From assembly GCF_016801985.1 (NCBI RefSeq), contig NZ_JAEVLS010000001.1, positions 124,001 to 188,000 on the forward strand: 64,000 nt of DNA, written 5' to 3'. Below, in pieces: positions 25,543 to 36,283 of this stretch (the first letter of the stretch is position 1; every line of letters starts with the position of its first letter). Origin of the DNA: Steroidobacter gossypii. Lineage in GTDB: Bacteria; Pseudomonadota; Gammaproteobacteria; Steroidobacterales; Steroidobacteraceae. A program made the translations under genes and the position numbers. Below the pieces are notes generated by a model. The model worked only from the letters and a program-made list of their open reading frames with translations. It was not told the origin of the DNA and did not search any database.

Positions 25543-26634
25543 TTAGCTAATCTCCACTGAATTAGCCAATCTCGACTCAGCCCGGGCCCGCCGGCCGGCC
25601 ACCGAGCGCGCCAGGCGCTCCAGGATCTGCACCGACGTCGGCCAATCGACGCAGCCGTCCGTGATGCTCTGGCCATACTCCAGGGGCTTGCCCGGCGTCA
25701 GATCCTGTCGGCCGGCCTTGAGATGACTTTCCACCATGACGCCGCAGATCCGTTGTTCGCCGGCCTCGATGCGGGCAGCGATATCGGCGATCACCATCGG
25801 CTGATTCTCGGGACGTTTGCTGCTGTTGCCGTGGCTCACGTCGATCATCAAGCGGGCCGGCAGCTTGGCCGCGAGCAGTTGCTGAGACACCGCATCCACA
25901 CTCTGCGCATCGTAGTTTGGAGCCTTGCCGCCGCGCAGGATCACGTGACAATCCGAATTGCCAGCGGTGGTGGCGATGGCGCTGTGGCCTTGTTTGGTGA
26001 CTGCCAGAAAATGATGTGGATGAGAAGCCGCCTGAACCGCGTCGATGGCGATCTTCACATTGCCATCCGTACCGTTCTTGAATCCGACCGGACAGGACAA
26101 CCCCGACGTCATCTCGCGATGAACCTGACTTTCCGTGGTGCGCGCACCGATGGCGCCCCAAGCGACGAGATCCGCGATGTATTGCGGCGTGATGATGTCG
26201 AGAAACTCACAGCCCGCAGGCAGGCCGAGATCGTTGATGTCCCGTAACAGCTGGCGCGCGATGCGCAGGCCCCGATTGATATTGAAACTTCCGTCGAGAT
26301 CGGGATCGTTGATGAGTCCTTTCCAGCCGACCGTGGTGCGCGGCTTCTCGAAGTACACGCGCATCACGATCTCGAGCTCGCTCTTGAAGCGCTCGCGCTG
26401 TTCCTGCAGGCGCCGCGCATAGTCCATGGCCGCGACTGGATCGTGAATCGAACAGGGCCCGATCACCACCACCAGCCGATCGTCACGGCCGTGAAGGATC
26501 TCCTGCATTGCTCTGCGACCCTGCGCCACCGTGGCGGCAGCAGTGTCCGTGGTCGGGTACTCGCTCATGACCTCGTGAGGCGTGACCAGCTCACGAATCT
26601 CACGAATGCGTAAATCGTCGGTGCGGGCGTGCAT
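25543..26634 (-). CDS. aroG: DAHP synthase, class I (first shikimate-pathway enzyme)
   Basis: A 363-residue 3-deoxy-D-arabino-heptulosonate 7-phosphate synthase joining PEP and erythrose 4-phosphate. The family motifs are IGPCSIHD (61-68), KPRTTVGWKGL, GARTTESQVHRE, KNGTDGN and DVSHGNSSKRPENQP, all intact. Length and motif order are those of AroF/G/H; which aromatic acid inhibits it cannot be told. CTGGAG precedes the ATG. Upstream on the same strand lie an aromatic-rich leader peptide and an intrinsic terminator, so the gene is controlled by ribosome-mediated attenuation. Confidence 0.95.
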   Translation of the reverse strand: MHARTDDLRIREIRELVTPHEVMSEYPTTDTAAATVAQGRRAMQEILHGRDDRLVVVIGPCSIHDPVAAMDYARRLQEQRERFKSELEIVMRVYFEKPRTTVGWKGLINDPDLDGSFNINRGLRIARQLLRDINDLGLPAGCEFLDIITPQYIADLVAWGAIGARTTESQVHREMTSGLSCPVGFKNGTDGNVKIAIDAVQAASHPHHFLAVTKQGHSAIATTAGNSDCHVILRGGKAPNYDAQSVDAVSQQLLAAKLPARLMIDVSHGNSSKRPENQPMVIADIAARIEAGEQRICGVMVESHLKAGRQDLTPGKPLEYGQSITDGCVDWPTSVQILERLARSVAGRRARAESRLANSVEIS

Positions 26635-26662
26635 GGTGAACTCCAGCGGCCAGGTCCGGCGG

Positions 26663-26694
26663 AAAAAAAAACCGCCAGAGGGCTGGCGGTTTTT
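26663..26694 (-). terminator. Attenuator terminator of the DAHP synthase gene
   Basis: Reading the reverse strand, AACCGCCAG and CTGGCGGTT form a 9-bp stem with a 4-base loop, followed by nine U residues (26671 down to 26663). It ends 28 bases before the DAHP synthase ATG. TGGCGG in the leader-peptide codons (26742-26737) can pair with CCGCCA of the 5' arm and would then block the terminator. Confidence 0.85.
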
Positions 26695-26716
26695 CAGGTG
26701 TACTCGGTGGGTTGGG

Positions 26717-26800
26717 TTAAATCGAGTGCAATCCTTCCGCCATTGGCTTCGGATACCAGAAGTAAAAGTAGAACCAATAGCGGGCAGATGCGAAATTCAT
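26717..26800 (-). CDS. Aromatic-amino-acid leader peptide of the DAHP synthase gene
   Basis: A 27-residue peptide MNFASARYWFYFYFWYPKP followed by MAEGLHSI. Residues 8-16 are nine consecutive aromatic codons (4 Tyr, 3 Phe, 2 Trp; 26779-26753). ATTGG within the Tyr-Trp codons (26778-26774) pairs with CCAAT (26746-26742), the same segment that otherwise extends to pair with the terminator. This gives the 1:2, 2:3 and 3:4 alternatives of a classical attenuator. Shortage of any charged aromatic tRNA would stall ribosomes over segment 1, free segment 2 for antitermination and turn on DAHP synthase. No strong ribosome binding site is seen before the ATG. Confidence 0.9.
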   Translation of the reverse strand: MNFASARYWFYFYFWYPKPMAEGLHSI

Positions 26801-26809
26801 GGTGCTTTG

Positions 26810-26839
26810 ATAACACACGGCCATGGGATTCGGCAACAA
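26810..26839 (-). promoter_or_regulatory. Candidate promoter of the leader-aroG transcript
   Basis: On the reverse strand TTGTTG (26839-26834) and TGTTAT (26815-26810) are 18 bp apart as -35 and -10. The transcript would begin near 26803-26805, so the leader-peptide ATG at 26800 would be very close to the 5' end. Confidence 0.45.
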
Positions 26840-26931
26840 CCCCTTTGGGCCATACCGACTGCCAGACTGGCCAGCCGCACCGGCGAGGTCTACCCTCGCT
26901 GTGTTGTCATGCAACCAAATGCGAGGCTGCC

Positions 26932-27669
26932 ATGAAGACCCCACTCTCTTTTCTGAGCCGCCGCCGATTCCTCCAGGTCACCGGCGCGACCACCGCATTG
27001 CTGACCGCCGGGCTGCGCGCACATGCGGCAAGCTCGAAGAGCACGCGGATCGGTGTCATTGGCTCGGGCAATGTCGGCAGCGCCATCGGCCGCACGTGGG
27101 TAAACGCCGGTCACGAAGTCATGTTCTCGTCTCGCAATCTGGATCGAGACAAGACACTCGCTGCCGAACTCGGCCGCGGCGCTCGAGCCGGCACGCCCAA
27201 AGAGGCCGCCGCTTTCGGCGATGTCATTTTGATTGCCGTTCCTTACGGCGCGCTGCCCGAGCTCGGGAAGTCTCTCCGTAACGAACTCAAAGGCAAAGTC
27301 ATCATCGACGCCTGCAATCCATTCCCTTCGCGCGACGGCAAGATCGCCGACTGGGCTCGTGACAAAGGCGCGGGTCTCGCTTCAGCAGAGTTGCTACCCG
27401 GCGCTCGCATCGTTCGCGCCTTCAATGCCATCGGCGCGGCTCGCATGGGTTCGGCGCATGAAGCACCAGGGAGGATTGGAATGCCGATCGCTGGCGATGA
27501 CAAAGAAGCCATCGCGATCGCTTCCGCCTTGATACGGGATGTCGGCTACGAGCCGGTACTCATCGGCGGGTTGGCCATGGGGCGACATCTCATTCCCGGC
27601 ACTCCGCTCGCCGGTGAACATTCGCCCGATGAAGTTCGCGAGCTGGCAGCGAAGCTCACAGCGGAGTAA
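26932..27669 (+). CDS. Tat-exported NAD(P)-binding protein (F420-reductase/NpdG-like)
   Basis: A 245-residue protein with a twin-arginine signal (SRRRFLQVTGATTALLTAGL at 9-28, cleavage near AHAA) followed by a Rossmann fold: GVIGSGNVGSAIGRTW is the dinucleotide loop, then SSRNLDRDK as second strand, ILIAVPYGALPE and IIDACNPFPSRDG. This is the fold of NADP-dependent F420 reductases and related 3-hydroxyacid dehydrogenase-like proteins, normally cytoplasmic. Export of such an enzyme is odd. It is divergent from the leader-aroG transcript, whose promoter region it shares. Confidence 0.8.
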   Translation: MKTPLSFLSRRRFLQVTGATTALLTAGLRAHAASSKSTRIGVIGSGNVGSAIGRTWVNAGHEVMFSSRNLDRDKTLAAELGRGARAGTPKEAAAFGDVILIAVPYGALPELGKSLRNELKGKVIIDACNPFPSRDGKIADWARDKGAGLASAELLPGARIVRAFNAIGAARMGSAHEAPGRIGMPIAGDDKEAIAIASALIRDVGYEPVLIGGLAMGRHLIPGTPLAGEHSPDEVRELAAKLTAE

Positions 27670-27770
27670 GCAGCCCGCTTCGACCGTGACTCGCAGCGGC
27701 TGTGCTACGCTTGCGCGGTTGCACAGACAGCGGCGAGATCAGCCGCATGACAGAATCAGCGGGAGTGGAG

Positions 27771-30344
<2,574 letters not shown>

Positions 30345-30402
30345 CGGCGCCTCAAGGCCCCTCGGCTTTATTAGATAAATGAACGCCCGCAAGAAACATT
30401 TG

Positions 30403-30438
30403 CAGGCGCGGGAAAGCGCTGCTATCTTCCCGCGCCTG
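30403..30438. promoter_or_regulatory. 12-bp perfect inverted repeat after the propeller gene
   Basis: CAGGCGCGGGAA (30403-30414) and TTCCCGCGCCTG (30427-30438) are separated by 12 bases, 58 bases after the propeller gene stop. There is no T-run, so it may be a Rho-linked or factor-independent weak terminator or a boundary of the structured RNA region that follows. Confidence 0.5.
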
Positions 30439-30628
30439 ATTTGAACCGCGGCTCCGGCCGCAATATTGAAGCGAAACTGAAATGCTCTCGATCCACGGAA
30501 CAGCCATAGAAAGACTGAGCGCGCAACGCGCCGCGGTCGGCTGCCCGTCGCATCCGGGTAGCTGGTCACGGCCGTTTGCGAATGAACGTCGCAGCTTCGT
30601 GATCGAACTCGATCGGTAGCGCCTTCCG

Positions 30629-30887
30629 GGCTCCTTGCCCCGAAGGCGCAAGCCGGACGGGGCACCCACGGGAGCCTTCAGCCACCTCGGATCTTCCAAA
30701 CGATCCGTTTCAGGCGGCAAAACCTTCCAAACAGTGCTCCGTCCGCGAGGTAACGCCCTCGATCCGGACGCGTACGCGCATGCGTATGGTCCCCTGCTCC
30801 GCACGCTCGGACAGGACGCTGTTTAACAATTTGGAAACATCGCGGATGCTCACCCTTGCATCGCCTCGGCGCATGCGAGCGTGAGCA
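30629..30887 (+). other. Hairpin-rich non-coding region, candidate structured RNA
   Basis: This 616-bp gap (30345-30961) holds no convincing gene but four strong hairpins in a row. A nested one at 30629-30676 has stems GGCTCC/GGAGCC and TGCCCCG/CGGGGCA capped by GGC-GCAA-GCC with a GNRA loop. CGGATC/GATCCG follows at 30688-30707. At 30740-30770 CGTCCG/CGGACG encloses CGAGG/CCTCG. At 30847-30887 TGCTCAC/GTGAGCA encloses GCAT/ATGC and CGC/GCG. A TTGCA-N5-TGCAA element lies at 30910-30924 just before the first tRNA. I do not match it to a known riboswitch class; direction is assumed from the downstream genes. Confidence 0.5.
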
Positions 30888-30961
30888 CCCACAGAGCAGT
30901 GAGATATTTTTGCAGCACGTGCAAGCGTGAGGGCCTCGCTCGCTCTGAAATATTCCATCGC

Positions 30962-31039
30962 GCGACGTTAGCTCAGTTGGATCAGAGCACCGGTTTGCGA
31001 TGCCGGAGGTCGAAGGTTCGAATCCTTCACGTCGCACCA
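30962..31039 (+). tRNA. tRNA-Arg with anticodon GCG (rare)
   Basis: A complete 78-nt cloverleaf: acceptor GCGACGT/ACGTCGC, D-arm GCTC/GAGC, anticodon stem CCGGT/GCCGG (one G-T pair) with loop TTGCGAT, T-arm GAAGG/CCTTC, discriminator A and encoded CCA. The anticodon 30997-30999 is GCG, which would read CGC/CGU as Arg. Bacteria nearly always read these codons with an inosine-modified ACG tRNA, so this gene is unusual. Arg identity features (C35, A in the D-loop, A73) are compatible. Whether it acts in translation is open. It begins 12 bases before another tRNA gene's body. Confidence 0.85.
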
Positions 31040-31051
31040 TAGACAGTCATT

Positions 31052-31129
31052 GGTGGCGTTAGCTCAGCAGGCCAGAGTCCCGAGCTGTGAACTCGGAGGT
31101 CGCGGGTTCGAGTCCCGCACGCCACCCCA
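31052..31129 (+). tRNA. tRNA-His (anticodon GTG)
   Basis: A 78-nt tRNA with the G-1:C73 pair specific to histidine tRNAs: the preceding G at 31052 pairs with C at 31126. Acceptor GTGGCGT/ACGCCAC, anticodon stem CCGAG/CTCGG around CTGTGAA (anticodon GTG at 31087-31089), T-arm GCGGG/CCCGC and encoded CCA. The D-arm is slightly unusual (GCTC/GAGT and C at position 26). It lies 12 bases after the Arg(GCG) tRNA and 40 bases before the HNH gene, so all three may be one transcript. Confidence 0.85.
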
Positions 31130-31169
31130 ATCTCAACCGCACGATTCACCAACCAAAGGAGGAGTAACG

Positions 31170-31739
31170 ATGAGTCCGCACATTCTCGCGCTAGACATCG
31201 CCGGCGCTCCGCACCGGTGGATCAGCGTGCGCGAAGCGGCGCATTACTACGCGACCGACATGATCGCGTGGGCGACAGGCACGAATGAGTTTCTCTTGCG
31301 CGGAGGCAGGCAGCGAGCGACGGGCATCCAGTCGTTGATTCGGGCGAACTCGATCATCGCGATCAAGGGCAAGGACTACATCGTCCGCAACTTCGATCAC
31401 GTGCCGATGCTCACCAAGGACATGCTGCTCGCGCGCGATCGTCACATTTGCGCTTACTGCGCGCGGCGGTTCAAGGCCGCGGAGCTCGATATGGAGCATA
31501 TCCAGCCGCGCTCCAAGGGCGGTGAAGACTCGTGGATGAATCTGGTCGCAGCCTGCAAGGCATGCAATCACCGCAAGGCCGACCGCACGCCGGAGGCCGC
31601 AGGAATGAAGTTGCATTACGTGCCGTATGTTCCCAATCGGTACGAAGCATTCATTCTGAGCAATCGCAAGATCCTGGCCGACCAGATGGAGTTCCTGCTC
31701 CAGGGCGTGCCAAGAAACTCACGGTTGCACCTGTCATAG
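31170..31739 (+). CDS. HNH endonuclease
   Basis: A 189-residue protein. Residues 1-80 form an N-terminal region without known fold (ALDIAGAPHRWISVREAAHYY is conserved-looking). The HNH domain covers about 90-145: zinc cysteines C94-x-x-C97 and C129-x-x-C132, the catalytic His in DMEHIQPRSKGGED (H110), Asn-124 and His-134 in ACNHRKADRTP. The domain tail (YVPYVPNRYEAFILSNR) continues as in the HNH_5-like bacterial group. AAAGGAGGAG precedes the ATG. The gene sits between two tRNA genes and a third tRNA-like element, which suggests that tRNA or structured RNA, rather than foreign DNA, may be the target; this is inference. Confidence 0.85.
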   Translation: MSPHILALDIAGAPHRWISVREAAHYYATDMIAWATGTNEFLLRGGRQRATGIQSLIRANSIIAIKGKDYIVRNFDHVPMLTKDMLLARDRHICAYCARRFKAAELDMEHIQPRSKGGEDSWMNLVAACKACNHRKADRTPEAAGMKLHYVPYVPNRYEAFILSNRKILADQMEFLLQGVPRNSRLHLS

Positions 31740-31750
31740 ATTGGAAATAT

Positions 31751-31835
31751 CGGCAGACGAAACAAACCCGTCTGCCGCATTTATCGAGAATTCAAGGATC
31801 CTGCTGCGCGCTCATCGCACGTGAACGCGCAGCGG
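31751..31835 (+). other. Two strong hairpins directly after the HNH gene
   Basis: CGGCAGACG/CGTCTGCCG (31751-31759 and 31769-31777) is a perfect 9-bp stem with a 9-base A-rich loop, 12 bases after the HNH stop. CTGCTGCGCG/CGCGCAGCGG (31801-31810 and 31826-31835) is a 10-bp stem with one G-U pair and a 15-base loop. Neither has a T-run, so they are better read as parts of a structured RNA than as intrinsic terminators. They begin the 648-bp gap 31740-32387. Confidence 0.5.
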
Positions 31836-31870
31836 TACCGTGGTCCAGGCCAGCGTTTCGTGTCAGCGGT

Positions 31871-31886
31871 TGTGGTTCGAACCACA
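31871..31886. promoter_or_regulatory. 16-bp perfect palindrome TGTGGTTC-GAACCACA
   Basis: A gapless palindrome in the non-coding region between the HNH gene and the third tRNA-like element. It could be a dimer operator or, as RNA, a self-pairing site. GGTTCGAA also resembles a T-loop sequence, though no T-stem partner is present. Confidence 0.5.
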
Positions 31887-31944
31887 CTGGCGCACTGCAG
31901 CCCTGCTGCTGTGTGTACCGCGCGAAGCGCGAACCTAACCTCCA

Positions 31945-32019
31945 TGCAATGTAGCTCAGTGGGTAGAGCAGGCAACTTCGATTGCCAGGCCGAGGGTTCG
32001 ACTCCCTCTATTGCAACGG
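31945..32019 (+). ncRNA. Degenerate tRNA-like element (Arg TCG-like)
   Basis: A full cloverleaf can be drawn: acceptor TGCAATG/TATTGCA, D-arm GCTC/GAGC, anticodon stem GGCAA/TTGCC and T-arm GAGGG-TTCGACT-CCCTC. The anticodon loop is only six bases (CTTCGA) with TCG in the anticodon place, and the encoded end after discriminator A is CGG rather than CCA. A working elongator tRNA is therefore unlikely. It may be a decayed tRNA-Arg(TCG) copy or a tRNA mimic. Confidence 0.65.
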
Positions 32020-32089
32020 CAGGCCGCAAGGCCGGGGTTCGACTCCCCCTGTTGATGCCAGAAGCATCCCTTGATGACACGAAAGTGTC
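32018..32089 (+). other. Duplicated T-arm minihelix and GNRA hairpin
   Basis: Behind the tRNA-like element, GGCA (32018-32021) and TGCC (32056-32059) close a small junction holding GGCC-GCAA-GGCC and a second T-arm GGGG-TTCGACT-CCCC; the end is TGCCA. This looks like a diverged copy of the 3' half of the tRNA-like element, starting again at AGGCCG. GACAC-GAAA-GTGTC (32076-32089) follows. The rest of the gap up to 32332 has further short stems (AGCGC/GCGCT, CGTCGA/TCGACG) but no gene. Confidence 0.5.
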
Positions 32090-32332
32090 GACCGAAGCGC
32101 CCCAGCGCTCTCGATCCTCATGCACGGCAGTGGATGAGATAGGGAGCGCAGCGCGTATCACGCTCTGCTCGTCGATGCTCGACGCGCCCGGGTTCAGTGA
32201 TGAAACGTTTGCAGAAACGCCCCGCGCCAGGGAGGCACGGGCGAGGAAGCCGCGGTTCGCACTGTCGAAAGGCGCCTCGACCGCGACGACCGCGCGATAG
32301 GCGTGGGGTGGCTTCGGACTTAATTCAAAAAT

Positions 32333-32353
32333 TGCAGTCGCCAGGCGACTGCA
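32333..32353. promoter_or_regulatory. 21-bp palindrome upstream of the slipin gene
   Basis: Arms TGCAGTCGCC (32333-32342) and GGCGACTGCA (32344-32353) flank a single A, 35 bases before the slipin ATG. It is either a strong operator or an mRNA hairpin ahead of the ribosome binding site AAGGAG. Confidence 0.6.
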
Positions 32354-32387
32354 TTGGGCGAGTGACAGAAACAACAAGGAGACGATC

Positions 32388-33533
32388 ATGACCATCAAGC
32401 GAATCACCGTCGCCCAGCATGAGCGTGCACTGGTTTGGAAGAACAAGACCTTTGCAGGAGTGCTGGAGCCGGGTAAACACTGGCTCGTCGCGCCGATGAA
32501 CGACATCGCGGCGCAGCTGTACGACCTCACGGTGCCGGAGTTCGAACACGCTCGCGTGGACTTCCTGGTGAAGGAAGCTCGCGCGACCATGGAGCGGTAC
32601 TTCGACATCGTCGAGCTGACCGAAAACGAAGTCGGCCTGGTTCACAAGAACGGCAAGTTCAGCGGCGTGCTGGCACCGGGCAAGCGCCAGCTCTACTGGA
32701 AGGGCCCGATCGAGGTGAAAGTCGAGAAGATCGACATCTCGGCGGATGTGGAAGCGTCGGAGCCGGTGGCCAAGCTGCTTGGCCGCGCACGGCAGCCGCT
32801 GCTGACGCAGGTGCTCGATGCGGCCAGCATCGTCGAGGTGCCCGACACGTCGGTCGCCCTGCTGATCGTGGACGGCAAGTTCACCAAGCTGCTCGAGCCG
32901 GGCCTGCACGTGTTCTGGAAATACCAGCGCACTGTGAAGGTCGAGCTCGTGGATCGCCGTATGCAGACCATGGAAGTGTCGGGTCAGGACATCCTGACCA
33001 AGGACAAGGTCAGCCTGCGCGTCAACCTCACCGCCCTGTGGCAGGTCGAGGACGTCGTGCAGGCGCGCGCCGGGCTGCAGAACTTCGTGGAGTACATCTA
33101 CAAGGAGCTGCAGTTCGCGTTGCGTGAGGCGATCGGCAGCCGCACGCTGGACGAGTTGCTGGGCGCCAAGGGCGATCTGGACCGCGAGATCCAGGCGTCG
33201 GCGCGCGGCAAGATCGAACAGCACGGCATCAAGCTGGCCAGCGTGGGTCTCAAGGATGTGATCCTGCCGGGCGAGATGAAGGACATTCTCAACCGGGTCG
33301 TGGAAGCCGAGAAGGTCGCGCAGGCGAACCTGATCAAGCGTCGCGAAGAGACCGCGGCAACGCGTTCGCTTCTGAACACGGCCCGCCTCATGGACGAGAA
33401 CCCGACGCTGCTGCGCCTGAAGGAGCTGGAGACGCTGGAGAAGGTCACCGAAAAGGTCGACAAGCTCACCGTCTTCGGCGGCCTGGATGGCGTGTTGAAG
33501 GACGTCGTGCGCATTCAAGTGCCCGCGCACTGA
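32388..33533 (+). CDS. Slipin-type SPFH/band-7 protein without membrane anchor
   Basis: A 381-residue SPFH-domain protein. The slipin-typical stretch VELVDRRMQTMEVSGQDILTKDKVSLRVNLTALWQVED lies near 185-222 (here given in two pieces: VELVDRRMQTMEVSGQDILT and KDKVSLRVNLTALWQVED), and the following helix region ends in a coiled coil rich in E and K (about 295-360). Three copies of a short motif of the type G-x-F-x-x-x-L-x-P-G occur at about residues 21, 85 and 165. The usual N-terminal membrane hairpin is absent. Slipins of this anchorless kind are, as I recall, often encoded beside RtcB RNA ligase systems; here no ligase is in view. AAGGAG precedes the ATG and a strong terminator follows. Confidence 0.85.
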   Translation: MTIKRITVAQHERALVWKNKTFAGVLEPGKHWLVAPMNDIAAQLYDLTVPEFEHARVDFLVKEARATMERYFDIVELTENEVGLVHKNGKFSGVLAPGKRQLYWKGPIEVKVEKIDISADVEASEPVAKLLGRARQPLLTQVLDAASIVEVPDTSVALLIVDGKFTKLLEPGLHVFWKYQRTVKVELVDRRMQTMEVSGQDILTKDKVSLRVNLTALWQVEDVVQARAGLQNFVEYIYKELQFALREAIGSRTLDELLGAKGDLDREIQASARGKIEQHGIKLASVGLKDVILPGEMKDILNRVVEAEKVAQANLIKRREETAATRSLLNTARLMDENPTLLRLKELETLEKVTEKVDKLTVFGGLDGVLKDVVRIQVPAH

Positions 33534-33550
33534 ATGAGCCGCGACCCTCC

Positions 33551-33586
33551 AGGGAGCCCGGTCGCAAGACCGGGCTCTCTTTTTGT
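33551..33586 (+). terminator. Intrinsic terminator of the slipin gene
   Basis: AGGGAGCCCGGTC (33551-33563) and GACCGGGCTCTCT (33568-33580) form a stem of up to 13 bp with a GCAA loop, followed by TTTTGTTT. It ends just before the stop of the convergent lactate permease gene and probably serves the slipin transcript. Confidence 0.9.
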
Positions 33587-33588
33587 TT

Positions 33589-35235
<1,647 letters not shown>

Positions 35236-35259
35236 GAGCCGCTCCACGGTCGAGAGAAC

Positions 35260-36135
35260 TCAGGCCTGAATCGCTCCTTGCCGGCGCCGGTAGGCCTCGA
35301 GCCCGGCGATCCATGCCGCCACCCAGGCCGCGCCGAACGCATAGCCGCCGAGCACGTCGCTGAAATAGTGGACTTGCAAAATCACTCTGCTGAAACCTAC
35401 ACATACGATCAGCGCCATCGCCACGATCGCCACCGGCACATGAAAACGTTGCGGCGAATGAACCACCGCCAGATAGGCGAGCAGTCCATACACGATGAAC
35501 GCGCCCGACGAATGCCCGCTGGGAAAGCTAAAGCCATCCGCGGCAGCGAACTCATGCAACCATTCTGGGCGCGCACGTTCGAAGAACGCTTTGAGTGCGG
35601 TGTTCAACAGACCGCCGCCCGCCGTGGCAATGGCCCAGATCGCAGCCAGAAACCAGCGACGACGGAACATCAGATACAGCGCGACCACTGCCCCCAGAGG
35701 GATCAGAAAACGTTTGTCACCTAAATCGGTGAGGAACGCGAACACACGCAGTTGAGCATCGCTGGCATGCCGGCTCAGCGAGTCGCTCAACGACGTGTCG
35801 AATCGCCCCAGATCTTCATCCACGGCGATTTCATCCGCGATTTCGGCGAATCCAATGCAGGCCGCGACAGCGACCGCGATGCTCACCAGCACCTGTATGC
35901 CGAGCTGCCGCACCGCGCGCCACATTCCGTGCACACGGGAAGGTAACGACAGCCGCTTCGCGTGCGGGCGAACGCGATCGATCCACTTCCGCAGCAGCGC
36001 CGTCAACGGTGCGCCGAAGCGTTGCAATCCCGACCAGAGCAACCACGTGAGCAGCAGCATGGTCACCGTGATGGCGGAAAGAACAGCCCACAGGTGGGTC
36101 GCAATGAGCTCTGTCAGTTCCGCGGTGGACATCAT
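35260..36135 (-). CDS. PAP2-family membrane phosphatase
   Basis: A 291-residue membrane protein with five or six helices and the three-part phosphatase motif of the PAP2/type 2 phosphatidic acid phosphatase family: KAFFERARP (K and R), PSGHSSG (catalytic His) and SRVILQVHYFSDVLGG (second His). Undecaprenyl-diphosphate or lipid phosphate hydrolysis is the usual role. The gene begins with two adjacent ATG codons at 36135 and 36132. It is 24 bp upstream of the lactate permease on the same strand, possibly one operon. Confidence 0.9.
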   Translation of the reverse strand: MMSTAELTELIATHLWAVLSAITVTMLLLTWLLWSGLQRFGAPLTALLRKWIDRVRPHAKRLSLPSRVHGMWRAVRQLGIQVLVSIAVAVAACIGFAEIADEIAVDEDLGRFDTSLSDSLSRHASDAQLRVFAFLTDLGDKRFLIPLGAVVALYLMFRRRWFLAAIWAIATAGGGLLNTALKAFFERARPEWLHEFAAADGFSFPSGHSSGAFIVYGLLAYLAVVHSPQRFHVPVAIVAMALIVCVGFSRVILQVHYFSDVLGGYAFGAAWVAAWIAGLEAYRRRQGAIQA

Positions 36136-36283
36136 TCAGTAGTCGCGTCGCTCAGCCCGGCCTGCAGACAAGAAGTGGGGGCCGATTCTGTCTTGAAGCG
36201 GCGGGCTACTGCAACCGCACCGACGGCTCGCTGGTGAGAGATCCCCTTCCATGCGCACAGATGCTGGATCGAGGAGAACCGCC

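Noticed and set aside
30541-30590. Possible sigma-54 promoter (TGGTCACG then TTTGC) before the tRNA-HNH region, as in rtc operons
   Set aside because: The GG to GC spacing is 12 rather than the required 10, so the consensus is not met.
30678-31040. Reverse-strand open frame with a GFEPSTSGIANRCSDPTELTSRD-type peptide
   Set aside because: It is the antisense of tRNA-Arg(GCG) and the adjacent structured region, with no gene-like features.
30962-31740. tRNA genes as integration site of a mobile island
   Set aside because: No integrase gene and no direct repeat of a tRNA 3' end that would act as att site was found in the window.
31781-32608. Reverse-strand frame of 275 codons across the tRNA-like element
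   Set aside because: It runs over the tRNA-like element, the palindromes and the start of the slipin gene, and has no domain or ribosome binding site.
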